A DNA stretch of 64,000 nt from Onchidella celtica (GCA_963931925.1 OZ007573.1:35833584-35897583), one strand, 5' to 3'. Shown: positions 11,584-23,714, counted from the first letter of the stretch. Notes: generated from the letters alone by a model not told the origin. Numbers and translations are program-made.

Positions 11584-13030
11584 CGAACAAACCTCATCTA
11601 CGTCAAAATTAATAACATGTATTTAAACTCCTAGCGTCTGTCATAACTTTCATAACAAATCTATGCCCACGTTCAGAGTTTGCTGGTGGTAATGTAAACC
11701 AGACTGCGTATTTTAACTCCCCTGTAACAATAGAATGACACTCGCTATATGACAGTTACTAATCAGCCTTTCACTGACATTTATGTCATGTCACAAAGAT
11801 TCACAGATTTCCTATTGTTTGACAGCAGTTATTGAGATAATACTCTTTCTGACTTTCCCGGTATTTAAGCATTTAAATCTCGTGTCAAATTTCTTCGTAT
11901 TAATGAGCGCATGAAATGTCGTGAGGAGACGCCTTTGGTCGCTCCATGTGTCAAAAAAACAACAAGATCTTTTTACCACTACATTCCATCATTAACTTTT
12001 AATGACCGAAATTACTATGTCAAATTCTCTTAATGCGGCATCATTAACCTGTGAAATCCGTCAGTAATGATCCGTTTCATCGCAACTTTGGTCAGAATGT
12101 GATGCCACTTTCTTGTTCCGAATGAAATTCCACTGAAATTACATTTGTAAAGCACAGACAGACTTTTCCATCATAATTTATCTCCACTGGCCCGGAGTAC
12201 TCCCGGCGATTTTGCGAATCCAAAGTTTTGTCCAGTGTTTGACATCTGTAGTACAAGAACTGTGGTACAACAATATTTGAAATACATCACCTGGTACCCA
12301 ACCTATTATTAGCTTCTTAACAGTTTCTTATTTATCACAAAGTAATTTTTCATGACATTTAAAAAAAAGAAAAGATAAGATTACATTTATCTTAAGGTTT
12401 TAAATTAGCTGGTATATATCAGCAGTTTTGGAGAAAGGAGTCTACGTTGGAACACTAGACTGTTAGCGGTGAACTACATGCAGATAGGCCGGCCCCGTCA
12501 TTGAAGTATGGTATACTGAATTGCATTGCAAGATGTAACCACATGCACGTATTCACTGAAAATCTCCGAACTATTCGATACACGAAGATAAAATGCCCGT
12601 ACTATCAGACTTTGACTGCCGTTAAAAAATACGCACAATGGCAGGCGAGTCAGTCCCATGACACCAGATATAAAATACTTGTTTAAATGCCGCATCTGGT
12701 TAGAAAGAAGAAAAAAAAGGGGGGGAGGGGGGCAGATTATGCATGAGGGAATTAAGCTTCACCAAACGAGCATTTCACATGTGACATTCAAACTAAAGCA
12801 AAATCATTTCTATGTTGATCTGCACTCTTAAAGTTGCATAATAATGCTAAAAAAAATCTACGAGACTGTATAATCTTTATCAGTTATTTGAGTGTAGTTT
12901 CTGAACATTAATCATTTATGAATCCCGGTTAAGAAAATGGGTAGTCCCGTCTTATTCAAATTGCAAGCGGAGACATTCGTCAGTTTACCACCTGTCAGCG
13001 GCGTCTTTACAGCCAGGGTCTTCAGAACTG
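11584..13030. other. Intergenic, nothing recognised
   Basis: AT-rich sequence with no gene-like ORF. A G-rich run lies at 12720-12732. It is probably the unique locus into which copy 1 inserted. Confidence 0.5.
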
Positions 13031-13031
13031 C

Positions 13032-13395
13032 TCACATACAAGAAATCACAAGGTGGAAGTCTTGGAATAATTTGAAAGGATGAAAGTCTCTGGCAGCCCC
13101 GTATGATGTATCTAGTCTGTCTCCGGCGACGGGTGGACTTGATTCATTCAGCAGCAATGATGGATGTGTTGTACTGGGGACACGCATAGCCTGTACTACA
13201 TCCCGATAATTACAGGCGGCGGTGCTCAGAAAAAGAAGTGTAAAGTTAACCATCCCTCGGCCTTGTCCTCGTGTGATAAACGATCTCGTATTGTCCTCGA
13301 ATGTCACAGGGACCACAACGGTCGCTGCTCGGATGGAGGCAAGGTCGTGGAGGGAAGGACGTGAAAGAGACGAGACTTGGTCGGGGAGGACATCG
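13032..13395 (-). other. Open reading stretch of about 120 codons, possible exon, unrecognised
   Basis: On the minus strand a frame open from about 13393 to a stop at 13032 runs through a GC-richer island. It includes an internal Met followed by a hydrophobic stretch (MVNFTLLFLSTAAC) and then an ordinary mixed composition. A CTCCAAAAG sequence near its upstream edge could be a weak acceptor. There is no domain I know, and open frames also exist on the other strand, so chance is quite possible. Confidence 0.2.
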
Positions 13396-13700
13396 ATAAT
13401 TCATCTTTTGGAGAGTGCTGAAATCTATTAGTTGGCTGATGCACCCCTGTGCACCCTTGTTGTAAAGGCATCTCTCTCTATGTCTTGATTAGGGGGGAAA
13501 TATTGAACACAAGTGTTGGTTGGTCATTGTTTTGTCTTTGCAATGAAATGTATTTATAACTTTAGAAATGGCCAAAAGATTTGTTCGATTTCGAATCCGG
13601 AGGAACCATAAAAATCTCCCTATACTGTTACAATTTAGGATTTTTCGGGGAAGTTCCGTCTATGACAAAAGAAACAAACTAGATCTACGTCAAATGTCTA
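13396..13700. other. Intergenic, nothing recognised
   Basis: No ORF, repeat or structural signal that I can support. Confidence 0.4.
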
Positions 13701-13914
13701 AGGGAGGTATCACACTAAGCCCAGAACGCCACAGCCAGTTGCTGTCAGCCCCCCCCCAAAAAAATGCTGGAGGAAGCTAGCTGTGCCTGACCGGGCTTAC
13801 TATGATAAGGTCTTTCCGAATTTACTAAGAAAATACAGGGACTTTTGGTATGCTCTTCTTTTGTCTGCCAGCTGCTGGCTGTGCCCTTCCGGGCTTAGTA
13901 TGATACCCCCCTAA
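13701..13914. repeat. MITE-like inverted repeat, family F2, locus 2
   Basis: The ends AGGGAGGTATCACACTAAGC and, reversed, AGGGGGGTATCATACTAAGC pair over about 50 bp with some mismatches. A third inward copy lies at 13771-13800. The interior segment GGTCTTTCCGAATTTACTAAG matches the interior of locus 1 in the opposite orientation. TA lies outside both ends (CTA|AGGG and CCCCTA), so a TA or TTA target duplication is possible. Confidence 0.7.
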
Positions 13915-14230
13915 TTCTACATAAAAGACCGGTCTCTGCAATGCCCGATCTAAGCACATCAAAGTCTTAACGACACCAGTCCTCTCTGGCCTGTTCATAA
14001 GAAACGGATTTGTCTCAAGCCTGTCGGAAATCTGCATATTATAACCTTGCTTTAGCTTTTTTTTTTTTTCAATCACAAAGACAAATAGGTTAGAAAGTGT
14101 CCTTCTTTTCACAGAATTCCATGTAATCTATCCGTTCTGTCTTTGTGTTCGTGTTTCCCCATTCACCTTTCGGACTTCGTCATTTTTTATTTTTTTTGTT
14201 TTGCTTTTAAAATCATGATAAATCCGCTTT
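13915..14230. other. Intergenic, nothing recognised
   Basis: No gene-like signal; a poly-T run lies at 14059-14071. Confidence 0.4.
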
Positions 14231-14234
14231 TCAT

Positions 14235-14399
14235 TTGAAGAGAGAGAAGGAGAGAGAGAGGGGGGGGGGGAGAGAGAGGGAGAGAGAGAAAGAAAGGGAG
14301 AGAGAGAGGGGGAGAAAAAAAAAGAGAGAGAAGTTAAAAAACATAAAGAGGGCTTTTGTGGGAGTGAGGATGGGGTGAAGTGGGAACGGGGGGGAGGGG

Positions 14400-14473
<74 letters not shown>

Positions 14474-14477
14474 GAGA
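14235..14477. repeat. Compound (GA)n / (GACA)n microsatellite
   Basis: GA-rich blocks at 14240-14330 and 14398-14424 lead into about 12 perfect GACA units at 14425-14471. The Ser/Leu-rich ORFs on the minus strand are artefacts of this repeat. Confidence 0.9.
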
Positions 14478-15890
14478 ACAGACATGGAATATGATACACC
14501 GCACATATGCCAGACCTCAAGGGGCCAGAAGTGGTTTTCCTCCATGTTAAACAGATTACAATACAAAACGCTGTCGTGCATAAAACCAGTATTCTCAGTA
14601 GGTGATGGACCGCTGTTCGATGGCATTTCAGAATTAAGAATCCATTGTAAAATACGTTTGGCCATCTCTCAAGATCAGGCATGGAGAATGAAAGCCGTAT
14701 TTTGCTTGATGTCAAATCCGGAAGATTGATACTTTCCGGTGAAGTGTCCGAAACGAGACGAAAAGTGACCACAAAGTCAAGAAAATCATACCTGGATAAA
14801 CAGTGGATTTGGAACCACTCGACTGACCACATAAAAGACGCGCGGTCAAAATTATCGGTCGAGCAAAGGGTTGGACTTGGCTCTCTTTAGCAGGAACAAT
14901 TCGTAACGTCCGGAATTGATAAGCAATAACAGGAATCCTACTACAAAAACTCTTCGTTCCATGTCAAATGCTGCTAAGTGCTGAGCGATAGTGACATTAT
15001 AGGGAACCCCGTATTTTGTAGTCAGGTATCAGAGGCAAAAGGTCAAAGCTGGCTCGTGACAGTGTCGAGCAGGTGTTTTGTTACCGTGGCGCCCTCTAAT
15101 GGAGTTTACATGAAGATCAATGGGCGACCACTCCAGGGATGAAATATTACTCCAAGGGAGAGCAACCCCCAACCGCGTTTTTTAGCCTGAAATGATGATG
15201 ATGAAAACAAAGCAATAATTGTTATTTATCGCCTTTCTGCAGTCAACAGCAATTGTATTGCCCATCTGCGAGGGTGCAGTTTAAGACGCTGAGAAGTTTT
15301 TCGATTCTTAATAAAAAGGGGCGACGACTAAGGGGCAGACAAGTTAGTCAAGATTTATGGTTCGTGAATTGGTAGTTTTCATTTTGGTTGTGGGCGTGGA
15401 AATCTCAATATCTGCAGAAAGTATTGTAGAATTAATGGTCATTTTCTACGCGCTGACCAAATGCCAGGGTCACGTGTGGGGGTGTATGGTCGTAATTTAT
15501 CATGGTTAAATTCAGATACCAGTAATTATCACTGGTCAAGCGCTGGTGAAAGCCTGGAGTGACCGCGCTAGGATTTATTGGCAAAATAGCAACCTTTGCC
15601 ACCATGACAAGGTTAAAGGCTAAGGGTAATACCAAGGAGCTGATAGAAACTTTTCACGGTTTTTTGAAGTAGCAAGAACTGAATAATAATGTTAATTCTA
15701 TGTATAGTGGCAGTAAGGAAATTTGAGACTCACTCCAGCCAGTATGGACTTAATGTTTGTCTTTATCTTCACATCAAGAGCTCCCGTCATACAGGGAAGT
15801 AGGGAAGTAATAGGGCACTTTCAAACCAACTGATGTCTTTTCAAAGACAGTATTTGACAATTTGTTAGTTTTGATTCTGTAGTTCTTTGT
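14478..15890. other. Intergenic, nothing recognised
   Basis: Several short ORFs but no recognisable domain, splice framing or repeat. Confidence 0.45.
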
Positions 15891-15899
15891 TCGGGGTTG

Positions 15900-16105
15900 T
15901 TACGTCTCTTTTAAAACGCACTGGGACTGTTATCAGGACAAGACAAGGCCTAGGTCATCGTCAGATCGTCAGACCGCTCTCCAATAAGTGCCTTAAACAA
16001 AGATGCAAGACATTTGGGCGGACTCCAACATGAGCAGGATTCGAACCTGGGACCTGTCACATACGGTCAAGTGCTCTAACCACTGGGTCACTGCATCGGC
16101 TAGAC
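15900..16105 (-). mobile_element. tRNA-derived SINE, family 2
   Basis: On the minus strand there is a tRNA-like head. It has an A-box-like CAGTGGTTAGAGC (16085-16073), a B box GGTTCGAATCC (16047-16037), and a T arm pairing CAGG with CCTG. A non-tRNA body runs on to about 15900. RNA polymerase III boxes plus an unrelated body are the hallmark of SINEs. The 3' limit is uncertain. A more decayed relative may lie at 20200-20280. Confidence 0.55.
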
Positions 16106-16189
16106 TCAGTGTATTTCACATGGCACACACCTTGAAAAAAAAAAACTGCTCACCATTCACTTTAACTGGTCATTCCCTCCTCTCTACTA

Positions 16190-16357
16190 TTTTACGCAAA
16201 ATGACGTATGAAAAAGTAAAACACTCTTTGCCTCTGTATACTTGTCCATAGTATCCGTTCCGCTCCGCTCCTCACCGCAAAGAGGCAAAGAGTATTCTAC
16301 TTTTTCATACGTCATTGTCTGTAATATGGCGAAGCGGAGCGGATGCTGTAGACAAGA
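16190..16357. repeat. MITE-like inverted repeat, family F1, locus 2
   Basis: The core at 16240-16356 has the same arms as locus 1 (TTGTCCATAGTATCCGTTCC ... GGATGCTGTAGACAA). The centre AGAGGCAAAGAGTATT..CTTTTTCATACGTCATT also occurs in reverse just upstream at 16193-16236, so the locus is a nested inverted repeat. Confidence 0.65.
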
Positions 16358-16980
16358 CCAGTGACGCTAACAATTGATATCACGGCCCCTCACGAAGCAC
16401 CAACTGCGGTGACGAAAATGCACAACTCGAGAATTTGTAGACACAACTTTTAAGAAGAGTGCAGCCTTGCGTCGTATCACTGTGCTATCTGTCGCCAATC
16501 AAACTTTGATTCAACACAGGGGATAAAGGTAAAACAATGTCTTAGCCCCGGGCTTGGTTTTGTCTAAACTCTCCTCTCACTGTCAGCGTGTTTACTCTCC
16601 CTCGGCTCTTTGTTCACTGCCACAAGAACCTTCATATCTCAGGAGGCTAACAAACATCCAGCAGGACTACCTCTCCTTGCACAATCCCTGCTGATTTTCT
16701 GCAAAAGTTATTCTGGAACCTTCTGGTTTGTTCTATCATTCTTGCTTCATACGTTCGGGCCGCAAGATGTCTCAGGGCTCTGGAAGACGCCTCTGAGAGG
16801 ACTAGATGGTTGTAAATAGATTGTTGCCAGGTCCTGCTGTTATTCTATTGTTGTGAGTTAAATACTGACACTAAGAAGAAACACCAGACACACTGAGAGA
16901 GACAGCCAAAAAAGACAGACAGACTGAAAGACGGACAAATGGGCAGGCGGGAGGACGTACAGACAGAAAGTCACAGGCAT
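16358..16980. other. Intergenic, nothing recognised
   Basis: No gene-like ORF or repeat apart from scattered GACA near 16905-16965, which leads into the next array. Confidence 0.45.
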
Positions 16981-17228
<248 letters not shown>

Positions 17229-18112
17229 TAACCTCAATAACATTTCCTTGTGATGAGTAAATTATAACAATTCATCCCCACGGCTACCACCACGTGCAAG
17301 AAATTCAGTCTTACAAAACAGAATGCACTCTAATCTATCAACACACAGCGACTCACAAGGGCAAAATGCGGAACCTCTCAACGTAGATAGACTTTCAGCA
17401 TCAACACCGGAACATTCCGTAACTTTCCTTTGTTAACCTGAAATAAGCTCTATACTCTCTTGAAACAAAAGGTTACGTGGCTCTCTGTACAAACCTACAC
17501 AAGGTCCCCCTCTTAGTAAGTCAAGTGCTTGATTCTCGCTCTCTGAGAAGTGACAAATATTTATAGTTAGATCGATTAAGGAGGATAACTTTTCGTTAAC
17601 ACAGAAAAATGTTGCAGTAACGGTTTAATGGGTTATGAGTGGCGTGTTTTTGTTTGAAATTTAGTTTGTGGGTTTACAGTAAGATAAAGTTTGAGAAACG
17701 GCATGGAAAAGCTGGAGGAGCTACGAAAGGTTTGTTTATATAATAATATGTGGTACTTATTAGGATGTGTAGCTGTGAAAATAAACGTTTTAAAGCAAGA
17801 CGCTTGAAGGTGTGTGTGACATGTTGTCCCTAATTTTTTTCCAAGAAGATTGATTGATTGATTGATTGGGTGATTCACTGATTGATTGGTTTGATGTTTC
17901 GTTGACTGGATATTTATTGGCTGACTGACTGATTGATTGATTGATCGATCGACCGATGGATTGATTGAAGACCTAATTTTTAAAATTGATTGACAGAATG
18001 TTTCAGTGCATTATTTATTTATTGATTTGATTTTGATATTATAGATATTATTTATTTATCTATTTATGCGCTTGTCTGTTTATTTATATACTTTTTTTAT
18101 GTACTTATTAAA
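17229..18112. other. Intergenic with degenerate (GATT)n and (TTTA)n tracts
   Basis: GATT/GATTGG repeats at 17847-17965 and TTTA-rich sequence at 18010-18110. The remainder shows nothing recognisable. Confidence 0.6.
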
Positions 18113-19200
18113 ATCTATTTTTTAAAAACTGTTTTATCTGGATTAATATATAATAACCAAAAATCCCTTGCCATGTACCTACGTAAACAACAACAATAAC
18201 AAAAACAAGTTTTCCTTCCACAGTGAGCAGAAAAAACAGTTGAGACAAACATCGTTGGACGATTAGAAATATTAATTATCTCGCTCCACATACGTTCAGA
18301 GAGCTCCAGTTTTGCTGTAAACAATACAGGTGTTTATTGTTGTTTTCTTCCCTCTCATTTCCCCTGTACTGTACCAACCTCCTCCTCTGTCAGTTCACAC
18401 TGATAAATTTAATATCCCAACTTTACAACCCTTTCATCAGGCATTTTTCCACAAAAAACCCTCATGTTATTGAGATATTTAAGGAAACCGTGTATAAAGA
18501 ATAAAAACGTCAGCATTAGAAGGTGACATATGATGATACAGGAAGAACATCACGATTACTGAAAACCCATGCGAGCCTAATTAGGAAGCAAAGGTAAATA
18601 AATAAGATACGAATCTAGAACATTCGTTTGAAATGTCAACACACACAGACATACACACATCAACATCCGATAAGCGTAATCATAATGCAACGCCAGAGAA
18701 ATATAATATTTTTGGGTCTTTATCATTTGGGTTTTATCTGACAGATGTAAACAACACGTGCAGACCAACAAAAGCAAGAGCATTCTCGCACGACAGTAGA
18801 TAAACATTAAGCACTCATATCCACACGGACACAAGGCTGTACAGGTTCAAGCCTGCACCAAACTTGCCCCCTTTTTGTAGTGTCTCAAGAACCGTTCTCT
18901 CTTTCTGTTCCTCAGATTCCACATTAACACATTAACAATAGCATTGGTTTACAATGGTCACTATCTGCCAGTAACATATTGTACAGACGTTACGTATGTA
19001 TCTATTTCGTTATCTGCATACGTTCACAGGCTTCTATTTTCTTTTCTACCTATTGATTCACTTTAAATTCCTTTAATTATTTAAGAATGAACATCCATTC
19101 TATTTATTACTTTTTTTTTTTTGTTCTTTGAATTATGTACTTATTTATCAGTTCAGTACTCTGTAATCAATGAGTCATACACAGAATGAATACATTTCAA
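18113..19200. other. Intergenic, nothing recognised
   Basis: AT-rich, no supportable gene or transposon. Confidence 0.45.
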
Positions 19201-19650
19201 AATGACATATCAATCTGAGCCCCCCCCCCCCTCCAAAAAGAGAAAAATATTATACAGATATGACGTAAAAATTATGCTATTCCTGTATGAAGTAAGGTTT
19301 ATCGAAGTCTTCAAAGTACGCCATGGACATAACAACAACAAAGCCAACCTCCTCTTCCCTCCACCCCCCAAAAACAGCAACAAAACACAACAAGAACAAG
19401 AATACAACAACAACAACAACAAACAACAACAACAACCAATGAGGACGCCAGCAGTAGCAATACCATCCATTAACCCATTCTCGTTCACTCAAACCGCATC
19501 CCTCTCTCTCATCATTAAAAAACAGGATAACAGTAGCTACGATATCATCATTATCATCATCATCATCATCAATCTCGAGAGAGAGAGAGGGAGAGAGAAA
19601 GAAAGGAGAGGGAGAGAGAGAGAGAGAGATGCAAATCGAGAGAACAAGAC
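19201..19650. repeat. Low-complexity cluster: (AAC)n, (ATC)n, (GA)n
   Basis: AAC-rich at 19335-19440, ATC at 19545-19570 and GA at 19577-19628, with poly-C at 19221-19231. The Asn/Gln-rich open frame across it is compositional. Confidence 0.8.
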
Positions 19651-19652
19651 TT

Positions 19653-19722
19653 TCTGTAAAGCGCCTAGAGCGAACTTGTTTGGATCAGGCGCTATAAAAA
19701 TGACCTCCATTATTATTATTAT
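19653..19722 (+). repeat. SINE/LINE 3'-end hairpin with (ATT)n tail
   Basis: AAAGCGCCTAGAG ... CAGGCGCTATAAAAATG forms a stem (AGCGCCT with AGGCGCT). It is followed by CATTATTATTATTATAT, a short ATT tail. This hairpin plus trinucleotide tail is a widespread 3' terminus of invertebrate L2/CR1-type LINEs and of the SINEs that use them. Only the end is recognisable here. Confidence 0.5.
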
Positions 19723-20199
19723 ATACACTCACACAAACCTCATGGTTACTCTCTCAAACACACACACACACACACCCCGCCCTCAGCCCCAGAGATGTAG
19801 ACAATAAACAGTACCCCCATCATCCCGTTCACCTGTAATACAACACCCCCAGAACTCTACTGTCTCTCACTAAGACAACGTAAACATGTCAGTTGCACCG
19901 TTTGGCATGCCTAACTAGTGCCACACCAAGCGTTTGGCGCCCAAAGTAAACTAGCGCTGACGACTTCAGACTTCATTACTGATGCCTGGTCTCAGTTTCA
20001 AGTCAATATCAAGCTGTTGTCAGATCATTATCGAAATGTTTGCGTAATATATAAACACAATTATGTCTTCTTTTTTTTTTTTTTAATAAGTTAGGGTTTA
20101 CATCTCTTTTCGGCACAATGAGGGTAAATTATCATCGAATTCAGGCTTGGCGCCCTCGTCAGGACGCGGTCGAGCTAGAGTCTTAATAAAAACATTGAG
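19723..20199. other. Intergenic; CA microsatellite at 19757-19775
   Basis: No gene-like feature. Confidence 0.4.
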
Positions 20200-20285
20200 G
20201 GAAATAGCCTGGATAAGTCAGCGTTGAGTTTGAACCCGACACTTCTTGCATGCGGGTCAAGTGTCATAATTTATCTCCGATGTAA
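20200..20285 (-). repeat. Decayed tRNA-like SINE relic
   Basis: On the minus strand CACTTGACCCGCATGCAAG is followed by a B-box-like GGGTTCAAACTC. The layout resembles the tRNA-like head at 15900-16105. It is too eroded to define ends. Confidence 0.35.
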
Positions 20286-20995
20286 TAGGTATGTGTGCAG
20301 CAGCTTAATATATATTTGTATGTACATTTGGGTAAATTTGTATCAAAGTATGTATATACATAGTTCGTGTCCTTAGGTCTCGATGTGTGGGTGACCGTTG
20401 CAATTCAGTATCCAGAAAATATAGCTCTACGTGTTGCAAAATGTGTTTGTATAGGATATATTATTTGTGTATTATAATGAATATTATGTATATTGTGTAC
20501 AGAAGTGTCTACCAGTGTCTGTGTGTGTTTGTGAGTTTTTGTGAACGTGTGTTCTTGCCCTGTCAATGTGGGCGACCCGGTGCATTTAAATGTCTATCAG
20601 TCTATACGTTCGTGGGAGTGTGTGTGTGTGTGAGGGTGTGTGTGTGTGTTTATAATGGATGTGTGGGTGGGTGACCAGTATATAGAAGTTTGTGGGTATT
20701 TGTTCAGTTTGAGACGATGTACTACGCAGGTGTTCGGTTTATAGAGGGCCCGCCAGTCTATGTGTTTGTAAACGTAAATTCACGTATCAATAAGTCCATC
20801 TATGTACTTGTACGTAACTATGAGTTTGAGTCTGTCTATTTAGTCTGTGCGCATGGGTGACCTTTTTATAAAGGGTTATAGAGTTTATGTACTTGTAAGT
20901 ACATGTGCATGCTTGTGAGCAGTGCACCCGTGTACATGCTTGTGCATTAATTAGTTCACGCATTAGGTGATGAATAATGGCCTATCCGTGTGTTT
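20286..20995 (+). repeat. Decayed tandem repeat of about 93-95 bp
   Basis: The decamer GTGGGTGACC or a close variant recurs at about 20388, 20571, 20665 and 20854. That fits multiples of 93-95 bp, with weaker matches at the intermediate predicted positions. Between them TATGTGTTTGT-type sequence repeats. Unit divergence is high. Confidence 0.4.
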
Positions 20996-21180
20996 GTTTC
21001 TTCAGCAGAAATTCTATATTCTTTACATATCTTCCTAATCTCCTCTATGTTTTTACGTTAACTGTCAAGTTATTTCCGCTCAGTTAAACATAACCATATG
21101 TTTGAGAGAGATTATGCTGCTCTGTTGTGACGTTTTTGTTTGAACTTGGGAACTTCTGACATCAGACCTGTCTGTCTTAA
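20996..21180. other. Intergenic, nothing recognised
   Basis: Short unannotated stretch without signals. Confidence 0.4.
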
Positions 21181-21505
21181 TGTGTGTGTGTGTGTTGGGG
21201 GGGGGGGGGGGAGCTGTTCTTAAATTTCGTTAGTTGTGGAGTCGCTCTGTCTCTCGCTAGCTCTCTCTCTCTCCCCATCTCTCTCTCACTCTCTCTGTTG
21301 TCTCTTTCTGTCTCACTTTCTCTCACTCTCTTTCTCTGTTTCTCTCTCTTTCTCTGTTTCTCTCTCTCTTTCTCTCTCTCTCCCCCATCTCTCATTCTCT
21401 CTCGCTCTCTCTCTGTCCCTATCTTTCTCTCTCACTCTCTCTCTCTCTCTTTCTCTGTTTCTCTCTCTCTATCTCACTCTCTCACTCTCGCTCTTTCTCT
21501 CCTTG
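21181..21505. repeat. (GT)n, poly-G and long (CT)n microsatellite cluster
   Basis: GT at 21181-21195, a G run at 21197-21210, then about 260 bp of CT-rich repeat with TTT and CAC interruptions. Ser/Leu-rich ORFs here are artefacts. Confidence 0.9.
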
Positions 21506-21705
21506 AAGACGCAATCCTTTCAATTGGTGATTATGCGTTCTTAACCATCAGTGTCCAGACATGATTACCGTATCCAAAACTTCTTATATTTGCTGAACAA
21601 ACTTAAAATAGCCACACACACATGCCATAATATAAAGAATTATCACGACAATTCATTTATTCATAAATTAGAAAGTGCGTGGGAATATATAGATATATAT
21701 TAATA

Positions 21706-22010
21706 CTAGCTGAGGTCCCCGGCCCTGCCCGGGATAAATCAGTTTGGATATTGGTTTCAGTTCTGGGTGGTTATTATGGACCTGCTTCATCTTGCCTGTT
21801 CTAATTTGTTTATTATTTTTATTTTTGTTCGTTTGTTTTTAAATAAGACCTTACTGCTCTGCCTTTGTGAGTTGACACACTGCGCATCCCGTACAACAGC
21901 ATGATTTGCGCACGGGTTAGAGTGTTTGATAGTGAACACATCGCAGGAAGTGACAACGAAACCTTAAAATGGCGAACCATGACTCGAAATACATCTAAAT
22001 CATGGCGAAA
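21706..22010 (-). mobile_element. Helitron-type 3' terminus H2 (5' limit unknown)
   Basis: The minus strand ends ...CCCGG-GCAGGG-CCGGG-GACCTCAG-CTAG followed by T. That is a GC hairpin about 8 nt before a CTAG (CTRR) end, as in Helitrons. It shares the CAGCTAG end with 58911, 27840 and 30454. No Rep or helicase sequence is seen upstream, so it would be non-autonomous. The right-hand limit given is arbitrary. Confidence 0.5.
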
Positions 22011-22780
22011 CAATAAATTTCCAGTAAAAACAACAACACTGATTTGAGACTTCTATTAAAAACTGTGCACCCTTACATCCATTCTGATGTACCATAATAA
22101 AATTTGAAGTCTGAGTGTTGAGTGGTTCAGAAGCCTTTTGCAACGAAAAATCTCAAGTCCACAAATATATATTACGAAGGAAAGCGCTTAAAAAGGCTAC
22201 TGGAGTTTTTTTCCGGCCGATTTTTTGTTTGATTTTTCTAAAATCAGTAGAGCATCAAATTTCAAGAAGTATTCCTTAAAAACCTCGTACGTTTTGCTCT
22301 GCATCAGCACAAAAAATTTCAGAACTCTGTGTGCTGTGGTCATGGAATGCATAGAGGACAAAGTTTTCAAGTCCTCAAAAATATATATATATATAGAAGA
22401 TATAGATAGATATAAAAGGAAAACCTCAGTATAGGTCACCTGATGTCGAATTTCAAGTAATATGAACGACTGGGCAATAGAAGGCCTGGATTTGTAATAC
22501 CCGGATTTTAAGACAATTAAAAGGTATTGCTCTATACAGTGCCCAAGTCATAAAAAGCTTTTAATGGGATACGGTGCAAAAATGTTTCTATGTGCCTGGA
22601 ATTTACCCAGAAAACTTGAGCTCTGTCAAGGGACCTCATTGTAATAATAGCAGTCCTGGATTAATGTGTCCTGTATAGGAGACAGTATAATGGCTGATTT
22701 TATGCATTTATTATTATGTATTATTGTTTTTGGAGCCTGAGCGGGGCTTGGACATACAAAACTCGAAATATAAGAAAAAT
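22011..22780. other. Intergenic; (AT)n at 22379-22393
   Basis: Two loosely similar AT-rich blocks (22040-22175 and 22240-22400) each end in CAAGTCC.CAAAAATATATAT, suggesting a decayed repeat. No gene. Confidence 0.35.
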
Positions 22781-22819
22781 TGGAAATCAGCTAGTTAAAA
22801 AAAAAATTCCGTTTTTAAG

Positions 22820-23105
22820 ATGTACGTATGCACCCCTAGCGTTTTGCTCTAGGGGACGCTTACGTAAACGTACTTATCCCTCACCCCGTCCTTATCCTCA
22901 ACCCTAAATGTTATCGAATCCCTAACCCTGCCTCTTACTCTTTCAACCAAAAAACAGGAGGAAAACAACAAGAACATCTGAAAGAATACCTAATTAAGGC
23001 TGTTAAGGCTTTTTCGGGAGAAGCTCTCTAGCTCTGGGGTCACAAAGGGCTTTAAAATATGTACCCCTAGCGCAAAAAAAAAACTTAGGGGGACCTACGG
23101 ACAAG
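22820..23105. repeat. Pair of related palindromes, possible MITE ends
   Basis: At 22822-22868 ACCCCTAGCG...CTAGGGGACG lies inside flanking TACGT/ACGTA. At 23062-23102 a related TGTACCCCTAGCG...CTTAGGGGGACCTACG occurs. The two lie about 240 bp apart in the same orientation. They could be the ends of one element or two copies of one hairpin. Confidence 0.35.
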
Positions 23106-23710
23106 TAATAACAATCAAAACAAATACATCGTAGAACCAGAAATTAGTCACCCATGGCCACAAGAGCTTCACGCACGATGCACATTTTGAGAAACTCTGG
23201 TCCGATGAGTAATATTAAATACTTGACCTACATTCAGATTTCGTCAGTTTTTGACATACATGTATGTAGTTCTCGTCATGCAGGTAAGAGCTCATAGCTT
23301 TCATTTTAACTCAGGTTTTTAAAAAAAAAGGGGGGGGGGAGGGGGGACAAAAATTAGAGGCTCTCCCCGATTCTGCATTCCCGAGCAGTGAGTAAATAGA
23401 TGATATTAAGAGTTCTGACGTAGTGCTCATTTTTCAAACGACCAGATTAATACAGTAGCACCAGTCCTGTTCCTCTACCAGGCCCGTGAAAAGCCGGCGA
23501 AAGGCCCATGCCAGATGGGAAATGTAGCCACCCCCCCCACCCCCCCCCCCCCCATTTCAAACTGTTATTTTTGGTTCAATGTAATAAAAGATACATAAAT
23601 AATTTTTGGAACATAATTATTATTAGATTTTAATCACCATATCTTCTGCACTTATTTACCTACAGATTATCTGTATAGATCTCTAATGTAGGTCCCATTT
23701 CAACCTGCTC
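23106..23710. other. Intergenic; poly-G (23330-23348) and poly-C (23531-23553) runs
   Basis: No gene-like feature. Confidence 0.45.
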
Positions 23711-23714
23711 ATTA

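Noticed and set aside
22785-22796. Another Helitron end (CAGCTAGT on the plus strand)
   Set aside because: No GC hairpin lies upstream, so the short motif is not enough.
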